Source: Tropicimonas sediminicola (GTDB lineage Bacteria; Pseudomonadota; Alphaproteobacteria; Rhodobacterales; Rhodobacteraceae). Taken from it: a stretch of DNA of 64,000 nt. The notes under the pieces are model-generated. The model made no database searches and had not been told where the DNA came from. It was given only the letters and a program-made list of their open reading frames with translations. Positions 17,189 to 26,251 of the stretch are shown piece by piece; position 1 is the stretch's first letter, and each line of letters begins with the position of its first letter. Location of the stretch: positions 850,592 through 914,591 of the forward strand of contig NZ_FZOY01000001.1 in NCBI RefSeq assembly GCF_900188335.1. Direction: 5' to 3'. Both the position numbers and the translations under genes were made by a program.

Positions 17189-18175
17189 ATGACGGTTCAT
17201 TTTCGTGCCATCGAGGAGGAGCTGCCGGGCCCGAAATGGGCGGCGCTGTTTTCCGAGTTCTGGCCAGCCTACAAGACCTGGTGGTCCCGCGAGGGCCTCA
17301 CCACGCGACCGACCTACAGCGAGAGCCGTGCCGCCATCCGGCGCAGCATGCCGGAGATTCTCGACCTCTACGACGAGCTGTGCGAGGCCGCCGGCGGCGG
17401 CGACTTGCAGGCGCGGTTCCTCAGCTTCTTTTGCCCGCCCCGCTACCTCTCGGGCTGCAGCCAGGCAATCTGGCCCGGCGACACGCCACTCCTGGTGCGC
17501 AACTACGACTACGACCCCAGGGCTTTTGATGCGGTTCTGCTCAAGACGGGCTGGCAGGGACGCGGGGTCATCGGCACGTCGGACGGGCTGTTCGGACTGG
17601 TGGATGGCATGAACGATGCCGGGCTCGCGGTGTCGCTGACCTTTGGGGGGCGCCGTGCGATCGGCGAGGGGTTCGGGGTCCCTCTCATCCTGCGCTACAT
17701 TCTCCAGACCTGCACGACGGCGGAAGAAGCCTGCGAGGTGCTGCGGCGCGTCCCTTGCCACATGAGCTACAACGTCACCGTGATCGATGCGGACCGGCAG
17801 TTCATGACCGCCTATCTCGCCCCTGACCGGCCCACGATGGTGGCCCATGTGCCGGTTGCCACCAATCACCAGGAGCGCGTCGAATGGGCGAGCCATGCCC
17901 GCCTGACGGCGACGGTGGAGCGCGAGCGGTTCCTGCTGCAGCGGCTGTCTCTGCACCCGGAAACCGAGGAACGCTTCCTGCACCATTTCCTTCAGCCGCC
18001 GCTCTATTCGACGGCCTTCGGATCCGGTTTCGGCACGCTTTACACCGCCGCCTACTGGCCGCGCGAGGGCACGATGCGGCTCCTCTGGCCGCACCACACC
18101 CTGCGGGCGAGCTTCGACGCGTTCACCGAAGGGGTGGTGTCGATCTCCTATCCCTTCGCGGACAGCTACATCTGA
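17189..18175 (+). CDS. C45-type self-processing N-terminal nucleophile hydrolase/acyltransferase
   Basis: 328 residues from the ATG at 17189. AGGAGGT touches that ATG, which is too close for normal use, and an upstream TTG (17171) or GTG (17126) in frame is possible. The motif LSGCSQAIWPGDTPLLVRNYDYDP marks family C45 (penicillin acyl-coenzyme A:6-APA acyltransferase type): cleavage before Cys90 would free it as the nucleophile, with VRNYDYDP as the usual following element. Conserved GLVDGMNDAGLAVSLTFGGR and PVATNHQ also fit. These enzymes split or transfer amide-bound acyl groups. As last gene behind the ATP-grasp ligase, it may cleave the ligated amide after processing (inference). Confidence 0.75.
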   Translation: MTVHFRAIEEELPGPKWAALFSEFWPAYKTWWSREGLTTRPTYSESRAAIRRSMPEILDLYDELCEAAGGGDLQARFLSFFCPPRYLSGCSQAIWPGDTPLLVRNYDYDPRAFDAVLLKTGWQGRGVIGTSDGLFGLVDGMNDAGLAVSLTFGGRRAIGEGFGVPLILRYILQTCTTAEEACEVLRRVPCHMSYNVTVIDADRQFMTAYLAPDRPTMVAHVPVATNHQERVEWASHARLTATVERERFLLQRLSLHPETEERFLHHFLQPPLYSTAFGSGFGTLYTAAYWPREGTMRLLWPHHTLRASFDAFTEGVVSISYPFADSYI

Positions 18176-18216
18176 GCGGCGAAGGTCGGTTTCCCGTCCA
18201 ACACCCTGTGCCGGTT

Positions 18217-19161
18217 TTAGCGGATCCCGGTTCGCGGTAGGGGCTGCCCGAGTGAGGCCGGCGCGCCGCTTCGCGAGGCGAACCCGGCCAGCACGACGAG
18301 GGTCAGCGCATAGGGCAGAACGATCAGCGCCTGCAGCGGCACGCCCGTCGGCATGAGCTGGGCACGCAACTGGAGCGCCTCGGCGGCGCCGAATAGAAGC
18401 GAGGCGGCGACGATCCCCACCGGGTGCCGCCGTCCGAGGATCAGGATCGCGAGCGCGATGTATCCCCGCCCGGCCGTCATGTTGTCCAGAAACAGCCCCG
18501 TGGCGCTTATCGACAGGAACGCCCCGCCAAGGCCCGCCAGCACGCCACTGGCCATGACGGCGAGGTAGCGGGTCCGGATGACGTAGAGGCCCAGCGTTGT
18601 CGCCGCGACCGGGTGCTCGCCGACGGCCGAGACGGTCAGGCCGATGGTCGATCGGCACAGCACGACCCAGGACAGCAGCACAAGGCCGAGGGCCGCGTAG
18701 GTCAGTATGTCGTGGCTGAAGAGCAGCGGCCCGAGCACGGGGATATCGGCGAGCGGACCGAAGTCCAGCGGCTTGAAGGGCGTGATCCGCGGCGTCTCTG
18801 CGCCAGCCCGGAACGCCAGCCGGAACAGGAAGGCCGTGGTGCCGGCGACCAACAGGTTGATGGCAATGCCCACAACGACCTGGTTGGCCCGCAAGGTGAT
18901 CGCGAAACAGCCGAGCAGCAGCCCGACGAGCCCGCCCACGACCATCGCCGCGGCCAGCCCGACGCTCAGCTGGCCGGACAGAAAGGTGAGCATGAACCCG
19001 GCGAAGCAGCCGGCCAGCATCATGCCCTCGAGCCCGACGTTGAGCACGCCGGAGCGTTCGGCAAAGACCCCGCCGAGGGCCGCGAGCAGGATCGGCATGC
19101 TCAGGCGCACACTTGCCGAGAGGAACCCGGCGAAAACGGGATCGGTCAGGATCGACATCAT
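18217..19161 (-). CDS. ABC transporter permease, BMP/nucleoside type, second subunit
   Basis: 314 residues, nearly all hydrophobic, with the bacterial permease-2 core (FAERSGVLNVGLEGMMLAGCFAGF, GRGYIALAILILGRRHPVG). This is the second permease of a BMP-type uptake system like YufQ/NupQ. It starts with a 4-base ATGA overlap with the preceding permease, so translation is coupled. The last gene of the leftward operon, it is convergent with the C45 gene across 41 bases with no clear terminator. Confidence 0.9.
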   Translation of the reverse strand: MMSILTDPVFAGFLSASVRLSMPILLAALGGVFAERSGVLNVGLEGMMLAGCFAGFMLTFLSGQLSVGLAAAMVVGGLVGLLLGCFAITLRANQVVVGIAINLLVAGTTAFLFRLAFRAGAETPRITPFKPLDFGPLADIPVLGPLLFSHDILTYAALGLVLLSWVVLCRSTIGLTVSAVGEHPVAATTLGLYVIRTRYLAVMASGVLAGLGGAFLSISATGLFLDNMTAGRGYIALAILILGRRHPVGIVAASLLFGAAEALQLRAQLMPTGVPLQALIVLPYALTLVVLAGFASRSGAPASLGQPLPRTGIR

Positions 19162-20261
19162 CGTTGGGTCTCCGGGGCGGTGCGCCGGCGCAGGAGATGG
19201 CCGATCGCGGTGAAGAGCGCGCCCTGTCCGATCAGGAACAGCACCACCAGCGCCTGGATCATGGCGATGAGCGCCCCGGGCACGCCGAGCGCGCTTTCCA
19301 TGGTCGAGGAGCCGATCTGCAGTGCGGCGAAGAGCGTTGCGGCCATCAGGACACCCAATGGGCTGGTGCGACCCAGCAGCGCCACGATGATCGCGGTATA
19401 GCCGAAGCCGGGGGACAGGTTCTCGATCATGCGGCGGTGCACGCCGGCGACCTCGGAAAAGCCGGCGAGCCCGGAGAGCGCGCCGCAGAGGACGAAGGCG
19501 AGCAAGGTTACGCCGGTCACGTTGATCCCCGCGCTGCGCGCCGCCCGCGGGTTGTGCCCGACCGACCGCAGACGGAAGCCGCCCACCGACAGCCAGAGCC
19601 AGACCTGCGCCGCGACCGTGACGAGGATCACGAGCAGGATACCGGCATGGAGCCGCGTCGTCGGAACGAGGATCGGCAGTCGCAGCTCGCGCGCAAGGCG
19701 CTCGGTCTGGGCCAATGGCGAGCCGGGCGCTTGCAGGGGGCCGTGCAGGAGGTAGCTGACGAAGTGGATGGCGACGTAGTTGAGCATGATCGTGGTGATC
19801 AGCTCATCGGCTCCGAAGCGGAGCTTCAGCACACCGGCGATCGAGGACCAGAAGGCGCCGGCCAGCATGGCGGCTGCAGCCATTGCCGGCAGCACGATGG
19901 CTGACGGTGCCCCTGCAAGCTGAACGCCGACAAAGGCCGTGGCGATGCCGCCGATGAAGATCTGTCCTTCCGCGCCGACGTTGAACACGCCCGCCCGGAA
20001 GGACAGGGCAATGCCGATACCGGCGAGCGCCAGCGGCACCGTCCGGATCGCGGTTTCGGCGAGCCCGTTGGTGCTGCCCAGAGAGGCCTGGAACAGCACG
20101 GCGCAGGCCTCGATGGGGTTCACGCCCATCGACAGGATCAGCAACGCGCCGACGCCGAACGCCAGCGCCAGCGCGACGAGGCCCGACAGGGCGTTCTGCG
20201 CGACCAGCCGCTCGCGCAGAAAGGCGAGGGCGTCCGCGCCGGGGGCGGTGCGGACGGTCAT
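19158..20261 (-). CDS. ABC transporter permease, BMP/nucleoside type, first subunit
   Basis: 367 residues from the ATG at 20261, which overlaps the ATPase stop by four bases (ATGA). At least eight hydrophobic segments are visible. The central GVFNVGAEGQIFIGGIATAFVG and FGADELITTIMLNYVA match the permease of BMP-type nucleoside/purine importers such as YufP/NupP. It pairs with the following permease to form the membrane channel. Confidence 0.9.
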   Translation of the reverse strand: MTVRTAPGADALAFLRERLVAQNALSGLVALALAFGVGALLILSMGVNPIEACAVLFQASLGSTNGLAETAIRTVPLALAGIGIALSFRAGVFNVGAEGQIFIGGIATAFVGVQLAGAPSAIVLPAMAAAAMLAGAFWSSIAGVLKLRFGADELITTIMLNYVAIHFVSYLLHGPLQAPGSPLAQTERLARELRLPILVPTTRLHAGILLVILVTVAAQVWLWLSVGGFRLRSVGHNPRAARSAGINVTGVTLLAFVLCGALSGLAGFSEVAGVHRRMIENLSPGFGYTAIIVALLGRTSPLGVLMAATLFAALQIGSSTMESALGVPGALIAMIQALVVLFLIGQGALFTAIGHLLRRRTAPETQR

Positions 20262-21811
20262 GCGGCGCGCCCCGCCATCATGAGGCCGAGCGCGGCGATG
20301 TCGTAGTCGGGGCCCGTCTGCTCGCCGATGATCATGCCGCGATACATGACGACGATCCGGTCGCAGAGCGCCACCAACTCGTCCATCTCGGCAGAGATCA
20401 GCATGATGGCTGCTCCTCCGGACCTGCTGTCCAGGAGGCGGCCATGGACAAAGGCGGTGGCGCCGAAATCCAGCCCTCGTGCGGGCTGCACCGCGACGAT
20501 CAGCTTGGGGTCCCGCGTCAGCGCGCGCCCCATCACGAGCTTCTGCTGGTTGCCGCCGGACAGGGAGCCGACGGGTTGGCGAATGTCGCCGGGTCGGACG
20601 TCGTAATCCTGCACCAATTCCCGCGCGAACTCGGCGATGTGCCTGCCGCGCCGCAGCCCGGCGCGGGCGAATCTGCGCCATCCGGCCATCTCGATGACGG
20701 CGTTGTCGGCGACCGACATGTCCGGCACCAGGGCCGTGCGGTGCCGATCCTCCGGAACATGGGCGACGCCGCGGGCGATCCGGACAGCGGGGGAGGCTCC
20801 GGTCATGTCCGCGCCGTCCAACTCGATGCTCCCGTCGCTCAGACGCTGAAGGCCCACCACGACCTCGGCCAGCTCGCTCTGCCCGTTGCCGTCGACCCCG
20901 GCGACGCCGAGGATCTCGGATCGGCCGATCTCGAGGTCGATCCCATCGAGCTGGCGAAGCCCGCGTTCGTCCGTGAGACCCGCGCCGCGCAGACGCAGGA
21001 CGGTGCCCGTCTCGCCGCGCGGGGTGGTGTTGCGCCGGGGCCGGGAAGTCACCGCGCCGACCATCAGGCGCGCGATCTCGCCTTCTGATGTCTCGGCGGT
21101 GGTGAGGCAGCCGGCAACCTTGCCGCGCCGCAGGACCGTGATCCGGTCCGTCACGGCCATCACCTCGTGCAGCTTGTGGCTGATGAAGATGATCGCAGTG
21201 CCTTCCTCTGCGAGAGAGCGCACCACCGCGAAGAGCCGGAGGCTTTCCTGCGGCGAGAGCACCGCGGTCGGCTCGTCGAGGATTAGCACACGCGCGCCGC
21301 GGTGGAGCGCCTTGAGGATCTCCACCCGCTGCTGCCCGGCGACCGTCAGGCTGCCGACGCGGGCGGAGGCATCGACCTGCAGGTCGTGCCGGCGCCCGAG
21401 CGCATCGACCTCCCGCGCCACCCGGTCGAAATCGGGAAAGAACACCCGGCCGCCGGCGCGTTCGCGCGGCAGGCCGAGCGACATGTTCTCGGCCACGGTC
21501 ATCGTCTCGATCAGCATGAAATGCTGGTGGACCATGCCGATCCCGAGGTCCTGCGCGGTTTGCGGATCGCGGATGACAACTGGCTGGCCATTCAGCCGGA
21601 TGGCGCCCGCATCGGGCTGGAGCAGACCGGACAGTGCCCGCATCAGCGTCGTCTTGCCGGCTCCGTTCTCGCCGAGCAGCGCATGGATCTCGCCGGGCCG
21701 GACCTCGAGGTCCACGGCGTCGTTGGCCACCACCTTGCCGAAGGCGATGCGGATGCCGGACATGCTGACCGCAGGCGGCTGCACGTTCGTAGGGGGCAGG
21801 GTGGCGGCCAT
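20258..21811 (-). CDS. ABC transporter ATP-binding protein, tandem-domain sugar/nucleoside type
   Basis: 517 residues from the ATG at 21811, 7 bases after the binding-protein stop; a later ATG at 21763 is possible. Two ATPase halves are present. The first has LLGENGAGKTTLM (Walker A) and VLILDEPTAVLSP (Walker B). The second has the signature LSGGNQQKLVMGRAL and a Walker B ending LIVAVQPARGLDFGA, where the catalytic Asp-Glu is replaced by Gln-Pro, as is normal in the second half of this family. It powers the BMP-type importer of this operon. Confidence 0.9.
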   Translation of the reverse strand: MAATLPPTNVQPPAVSMSGIRIAFGKVVANDAVDLEVRPGEIHALLGENGAGKTTLMRALSGLLQPDAGAIRLNGQPVVIRDPQTAQDLGIGMVHQHFMLIETMTVAENMSLGLPRERAGGRVFFPDFDRVAREVDALGRRHDLQVDASARVGSLTVAGQQRVEILKALHRGARVLILDEPTAVLSPQESLRLFAVVRSLAEEGTAIIFISHKLHEVMAVTDRITVLRRGKVAGCLTTAETSEGEIARLMVGAVTSRPRRNTTPRGETGTVLRLRGAGLTDERGLRQLDGIDLEIGRSEILGVAGVDGNGQSELAEVVVGLQRLSDGSIELDGADMTGASPAVRIARGVAHVPEDRHRTALVPDMSVADNAVIEMAGWRRFARAGLRRGRHIAEFARELVQDYDVRPGDIRQPVGSLSGGNQQKLVMGRALTRDPKLIVAVQPARGLDFGATAFVHGRLLDSRSGGAAIMLISAEMDELVALCDRIVVMYRGMIIGEQTGPDYDIAALGLMMAGRAA

Positions 21812-21818
21812 GCCGGGC

Positions 21819-22811
21819 CTACTCGACCGGGCTGGTGTCGAGCGGCACCTCGAAGCTGCCGTCCTTGATCGCGGCAATCTTGGCCTCGACCGCTTCCATC
21901 ACCGCTGGGTCCACGCGGCTTTCCAGCCCGTGGAACGGGGCCAGCCCGACCGAGCCGGAAGCAACGCCGTAGGACCAGTTCTCGCTGGTCCAGGTCTCGT
22001 CCATGACCGCCTGCCCGACGGCGGTGACCAGTGGTCCGAGATCCCAGGTCACGCTGGTCAGCACGGTTTCCTCGCCGAGGAAGTTCTGATCGGTCATCGC
22101 GCCGAGTGCCAGGACACCCTTTTCCGCCGCCCCGTCGATCACGCCCACGCCCTGTGCGCTGAGCACGTCCGCGCCCTGTTCGATCTGGGCGATCGTGGCC
22201 TCCTTGGCCTTGGGCGGATCGAACCAGCTTCCGATGAAGGTGTGCAGAACGGTGACTTCAGGGCTGACCTCTCCGGCACCGGCGGTGTAGGCGTGCAGGT
22301 TGGCGAGCATGTTCGGAGCCGGCATGCCGCCGACCCAGCCGATGGTGCCGGTCTCGGACGCGCCCGCCGCCAGCATCCCAGCGAGGTAAGCGCCCTGGTA
22401 GTCGGGGTTGGAATAGGTGCCGAGGTTGTCGCTCAGCTCCGAGGCGGTGCCGGCCATGAAGATCGTCTCGGGGAAGCTCTCGGCGGCATTGAGCGCGGCG
22501 TCCCCGAAGGAGAAGCTGTGCGCGAACACGAGGCCATAGCCGCGGGAGGCGAAGTCCCGCAGCAGCCGCTCGGCATCGGCATCCGTGACGTTCTCGGCAT
22601 AGGCCACGTCGACCCCGAGCGCCTCGCCGGCCAATTTCAACCCGTTGTAACCGACGGAGTTCCAGTCGTTGTCGGTGATCGGGCCGGGCAGGATCATGGC
22701 GATCTTCAGCGGTTCGCCATCCGCTTGGGCGTGGGAGGCTGCCGGGAGCAGCAGGGGGGCTGCAAGCATTGCGGCGCGAAGGATCGCGCGGCGGGTCGTG
22801 AGGGCGGGCAT
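21819..22811 (-). CDS. BMP-family ABC transporter substrate-binding protein
   Basis: 330 residues. The N-terminus TTRRAILRAAMLAAPLLLPAASHA is a signal peptide with an Arg-Arg pair that may use Tat or Sec. The mature part follows the basic membrane protein (Med/PnrA) fold: IAMILPGPITDNDWNSVGYNGL, then VFAHSFSFGDAAL, YQGAYLAGMLAAG and GADVLSAQGVGVIDGA. Characterised relatives bind nucleosides or purines. The neighbouring adenine deaminase and creatininase-family gene suggest a purine-like or cyclic amidine ligand (inference). Confidence 0.9.
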   Translation of the reverse strand: MPALTTRRAILRAAMLAAPLLLPAASHAQADGEPLKIAMILPGPITDNDWNSVGYNGLKLAGEALGVDVAYAENVTDADAERLLRDFASRGYGLVFAHSFSFGDAALNAAESFPETIFMAGTASELSDNLGTYSNPDYQGAYLAGMLAAGASETGTIGWVGGMPAPNMLANLHAYTAGAGEVSPEVTVLHTFIGSWFDPPKAKEATIAQIEQGADVLSAQGVGVIDGAAEKGVLALGAMTDQNFLGEETVLTSVTWDLGPLVTAVGQAVMDETWTSENWSYGVASGSVGLAPFHGLESRVDPAVMEAVEAKIAAIKDGSFEVPLDTSPVE

Positions 22812-22851
22812 GGGGATGTCTCCTGTTCGAGGGGGCGGGAAGTTGCGGCTG

Positions 22852-24741
22852 TCACCAGACGATGGGGTGCGTCTCGCCCGTCCGGACGTTGACGAACCCC
22901 GATGGATTGTCGTCGCTCGGCGCGACGAGGACCCACCGCCACGGGGCGCAGGTCAGGGTCGCGAAGGCGAGGCGCTCGGGGAAGCCCGGCTGCCAGCGGG
23001 GAGAAGAGGTGGGCTCCCACATCCAGTCCACCTTGGCGGCCTCTGCGTAGAGATGCTCCATCTCGCGGGCCAGGTCGCCGGCCGGGCGGCAGGTCATCAG
23101 ACCGCCGATCTCGTAGTGAACGGTTGCGACGAGCTGCCCCTCGCGCACCAGCGCCCAGCCGCCCTGCATGTCTCGCAAGGTATTGACCGCGCGGGCCATT
23201 GCCGCGTCGCAGGAACCGACCGCCCAGATATTGTGCTGGTCGTGGGCCATGGTGCAGGCGAGCGCCGTGCCGGGGGTCGAAGGGCCGGTGCCACGCCAGA
23301 ACATCCGGGCGACCCGGCCGGTGTCGAGGTGCCGGTCGATGACGGAGAATTTCGTCACGGTCTGCGCGGTCTCGCGTTGCACGATCCCGTCCTGGACGGG
23401 AAGCGAAACGGTGAGGAAGTCATCCTCCCAGTGAAACGGCCGGAGCACCGCGGCCGTCACGCTGGCGCGGCCGTCCGGGGCCATGATCTCGAAATCCGCC
23501 GCTGTCAGTTCCCGCGGCAGCCGCACGGAGGCGCGCGCCCGTTCCGGCCGTTCGATCCGGGGGACCCCCAGCAGGTATTCCTTACCGTGCGACACCTGCC
23601 GGCCATCGGCCCAGACCTCGGCGATCGAGATCGTCTCGACATCATCGAGAAGAACAAGGTCGGCATAGCGCCCCGGCGCGATCGCTCCGACCCAAGGCGT
23701 GAGCCGCATGTGCCGGGCCGGGTTCAGCGTCACCATCTGGATCGCCGTCTCGGGGCGCAGCCCCGCCTTGATCGCCAGGCGGACATTGTGATCGGTGGCA
23801 CCGATGGCCAGCGTGTCCTGCGCCGCGCGGTCGTCGGTGCAGATTGCGAGGTGGCTCCAGTCCGCCAGCCCCATCTCCAGAAGCCCGGCCACCATGTCGG
23901 GCAGGGAATGCGGGCGCAGTTCCACGAAGAGGCCGCGGGTGAGCTTGTCCATCACCTCCTCGGCTGTCCAAGCCTCGTGATCCGAGGCCATGCCGGCGGC
24001 GGCGAAGGCGGAGATCTCGGTGATGTCCCGCATCCCGGCGGCGTGGCCTTCGACGACCCCACGGGCCGCGAAGGTCGCCCCGATCATGCCCCACAGCCGG
24101 TCGTGGCTCGGGTTGGACGCATCCCAGACCGCGGGCCAGTCCATCACCTCGTCGAGCCCGGCAACCTGCGGTGTCGCCATGAAATCCGCCTGCTCCCGCG
24201 CGCCATAGTAGCCGCCGCCGCCCTCGTAGGCCGTCGGCGGCACGGCGGAGCCGGGCAGGGGGAAGATCTTGGCAGGCATTCCCGCGCGCCGGTGCGCCAG
24301 CCAGAAGTCGAGGTTCCCGGGGCCGTCGACGTTGGAATATTCGTGGCTTGCTTCGCAGGTCCAGGTGCAGCCGTGGGGCAGCACGAGCGCGGCTTCCCAC
24401 TCCGGGGTGAGGTGCGAGGATTCGATATGCTTGTGAACCTCGCCGAACCCCGGAACGGCGGCGAGATCGGGCCGCTCCATCAGCCGCTCGGCTGTGCCGT
24501 TCCAACCGCCGGCCGGCCCTGTCCAGGCGATGCGGCGGCCGCTGATGACGATGTCGCGGTCGCACAGCCACAGACCGGAGTGCACATCCAGCATGCGGCC
24601 CACGCGCAGGATCAGGTCCGCCGGCTTCTTGCCAAGCGCGACCAGCGTCAGGGCCTGCCGGAGCCGGACCTCGTCCCAGGCGTCGGGCAGCAGGTCGTCG
24701 GGGAGCGGCGATCCGGCCATGTCGTTTCTCGGGTCAGTCAT
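22852..24741 (-). CDS. Adenine deaminase family amidohydrolase
   Basis: 629 residues, somewhat longer than typical Ade (about 590). It has the metal-dependent amidohydrolase fold: HKHIESSHLTPEWEAALVLPHG with the His-x-His metal ligands, a later conserved HAAGM and AICTDDRAAQDTLAIGATDHNV with metal-binding Asp, and a C-terminal adenine-deaminase domain (VARMFWRGTG, MAHDQHNIWAVG). The enzyme converts adenine to hypoxanthine. The stretch before the ligands reads GFGEVHKHIESS, where classical Ade has an Asp-Ala-His-x-His order, so a related substrate is possible. It is set between the BMP transporter and the creatininase gene in one leftward operon. Confidence 0.8.
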   Translation of the reverse strand: MTDPRNDMAGSPLPDDLLPDAWDEVRLRQALTLVALGKKPADLILRVGRMLDVHSGLWLCDRDIVISGRRIAWTGPAGGWNGTAERLMERPDLAAVPGFGEVHKHIESSHLTPEWEAALVLPHGCTWTCEASHEYSNVDGPGNLDFWLAHRRAGMPAKIFPLPGSAVPPTAYEGGGGYYGAREQADFMATPQVAGLDEVMDWPAVWDASNPSHDRLWGMIGATFAARGVVEGHAAGMRDITEISAFAAAGMASDHEAWTAEEVMDKLTRGLFVELRPHSLPDMVAGLLEMGLADWSHLAICTDDRAAQDTLAIGATDHNVRLAIKAGLRPETAIQMVTLNPARHMRLTPWVGAIAPGRYADLVLLDDVETISIAEVWADGRQVSHGKEYLLGVPRIERPERARASVRLPRELTAADFEIMAPDGRASVTAAVLRPFHWEDDFLTVSLPVQDGIVQRETAQTVTKFSVIDRHLDTGRVARMFWRGTGPSTPGTALACTMAHDQHNIWAVGSCDAAMARAVNTLRDMQGGWALVREGQLVATVHYEIGGLMTCRPAGDLAREMEHLYAEAAKVDWMWEPTSSPRWQPGFPERLAFATLTCAPWRWVLVAPSDDNPSGFVNVRTGETHPIVW

Positions 24742-24742
24742 C

Positions 24743-25492
24743 TTAGCCCTGCGTTGTCGTGAGGCCGTGGCGGGTGAGGAACGCGTCGATCAATGGCACG
24801 GCCGCATCGGCGATGCCGTGGATCAACATGCGCCCCTTTTCAGCAGTCGCGGCCCGCGGATCGCCGAACACGCCGCTTTCGGAGATCTCGCGCAGCTGAA
24901 AGGGTTCCTGTCCGAAGGTCGGCGGAAAGTCCGGGTATTCCGGCGTTGCCCTGTCCATTTGGACGGCTTCGGGCCGCAGGGCCAGCATCATCGACGTCTC
25001 GACCTCGTCGGCGTGATAGAAGCCGGGGCCCGCGGGCTTGCTGGTGCAGATCTTGCCCGCCAGCGGTTCTAGCCCGGGATAGTCCAGGTGGAGGACGGGC
25101 AGTCCCTCGGAGAGCAGCGTGCGCGCGGCAAGCGCGATCGGCCCGCTGTTCCCGAAATGCCCGTTCAGGGTGATGAGCGCCGGTATGCCCATGCCTATCA
25201 GGCCCCGCCCGATATCCTGGATCATCGCGCGCAGGGTTTCCGGGCTGATCGACAGAGTCCCCGGAAAAGCCTCGCTGGACCATGTTTCGCCGTACCCGCA
25301 GGCCGGCAGCAGGAACGCGCCGGTCCGTTCGGCAATCGCCCGCGCGACTCCCTCGGCAAGGTCGCGGTCGACCGTCAGCGGGAGGTGCGCGCCATGCTGC
25401 TCGATCGCCCCCACCGGGAGGATCGCGGGAATGTTCCGCGAAAGATCTCCTGCAACGTCCGGCCAGCTCAACGCGGCAAAGTCGCGGATCAT
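24743..25492 (-). CDS. Creatininase-family metal-dependent amidohydrolase
   Basis: 249 residues from the ATG at 25492, with GGAG nine bases upstream. Family ligands are present: PVGAIEQHGAHLPLTVD (Glu, His, Asp), TLNGHFGNSGP (His) and HADEVETSMML (Glu). Members open small cyclic amides such as creatinine, or cleave formamides and peptide intermediates. The stop lies one base from the adenine deaminase start, so the two are co-transcribed, and this is the first gene of the operon. Ring opening of an imported heterocycle is the best guess; creatinine itself is not shown. Confidence 0.8.
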   Translation of the reverse strand: MIRDFAALSWPDVAGDLSRNIPAILPVGAIEQHGAHLPLTVDRDLAEGVARAIAERTGAFLLPACGYGETWSSEAFPGTLSISPETLRAMIQDIGRGLIGMGIPALITLNGHFGNSGPIALAARTLLSEGLPVLHLDYPGLEPLAGKICTSKPAGPGFYHADEVETSMMLALRPEAVQMDRATPEYPDFPPTFGQEPFQLREISESGVFGDPRAATAEKGRMLIHGIADAAVPLIDAFLTRHGLTTTQG

Positions 25493-26251
25493 GCGGTTTT
25501 GCTCCGATTCAATGGATGTCCTTTCCCGAAGGATGCCTGCTCGAAAGGTTGAGGCGCGCTGTTTTCCCAACGCTGCCCCTGGGAGGAAATTTTCCCTGCA
25601 TTGTGAGGGGTGCTTGGGTGATTGTTCTGTTCTGCGGTGCTCCGGAGGTACTGCCCGGAGCGCGTCCGCCGCGCAAGCGGGCAGGGTGTCAGCTTCGGGG
25701 AGCCCACCCGTCAGCCTTGAGTTGAGTGCCGGAACTCTGGGCAACTGGCGTGAAGTTTGGGCATTCGGCGGAAATTCTTGCGATCGTGCAGGGCGTGCTC
25801 GTCGTGAAACAGCGCGATGAGTCGGCGGATATGGCGCGTGGCTTGCCCTGCCTCGAGCCGGTTCGGCGGGCCATAGCGCGCGGGCAGCGAGGCGCTTCCG
25901 GCTGTTGGAAGGTGATCGGAAGACCTCGTTTTCAAGTAAGTCGCTCCCAGGAAATGCCTGCCGGTCTCGCAGATTTTTAAATGATTGTAGAGAGATGCGG
26001 CGCTCACCGCGTCGCCTGGCTCTGGAAGCGCTTTGCGCCGGGTGGAAGGGCGCTTGTCATATGCCCTGTATGACCATTCGGCGTGTCCCGGCCTCGTTGG
26101 CGCAAGGGAGCGTTGCACATCGGCCTCACGATGTTGAGCGTGGCCGTTGGAAAGGCCGGCATCGGGCTTCGTCGGGCCCGACTGGCCTTTCGTCGCTGCG
26201 CACGCGTAGATCGTAGGCACTCTGCCCTCCATACGGGAGTTGTTGCCTGAC
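25493..26251. other. Intergenic region, no recognisable gene
   Basis: About 760 bases between the leftward creatininase operon and the rightward LysR pseudogene. Open frames exist on both strands (for example minus 25711-26253) but they have no recognisable family, no good start and unbiased composition. It must hold the operon promoter. Confidence 0.5.
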
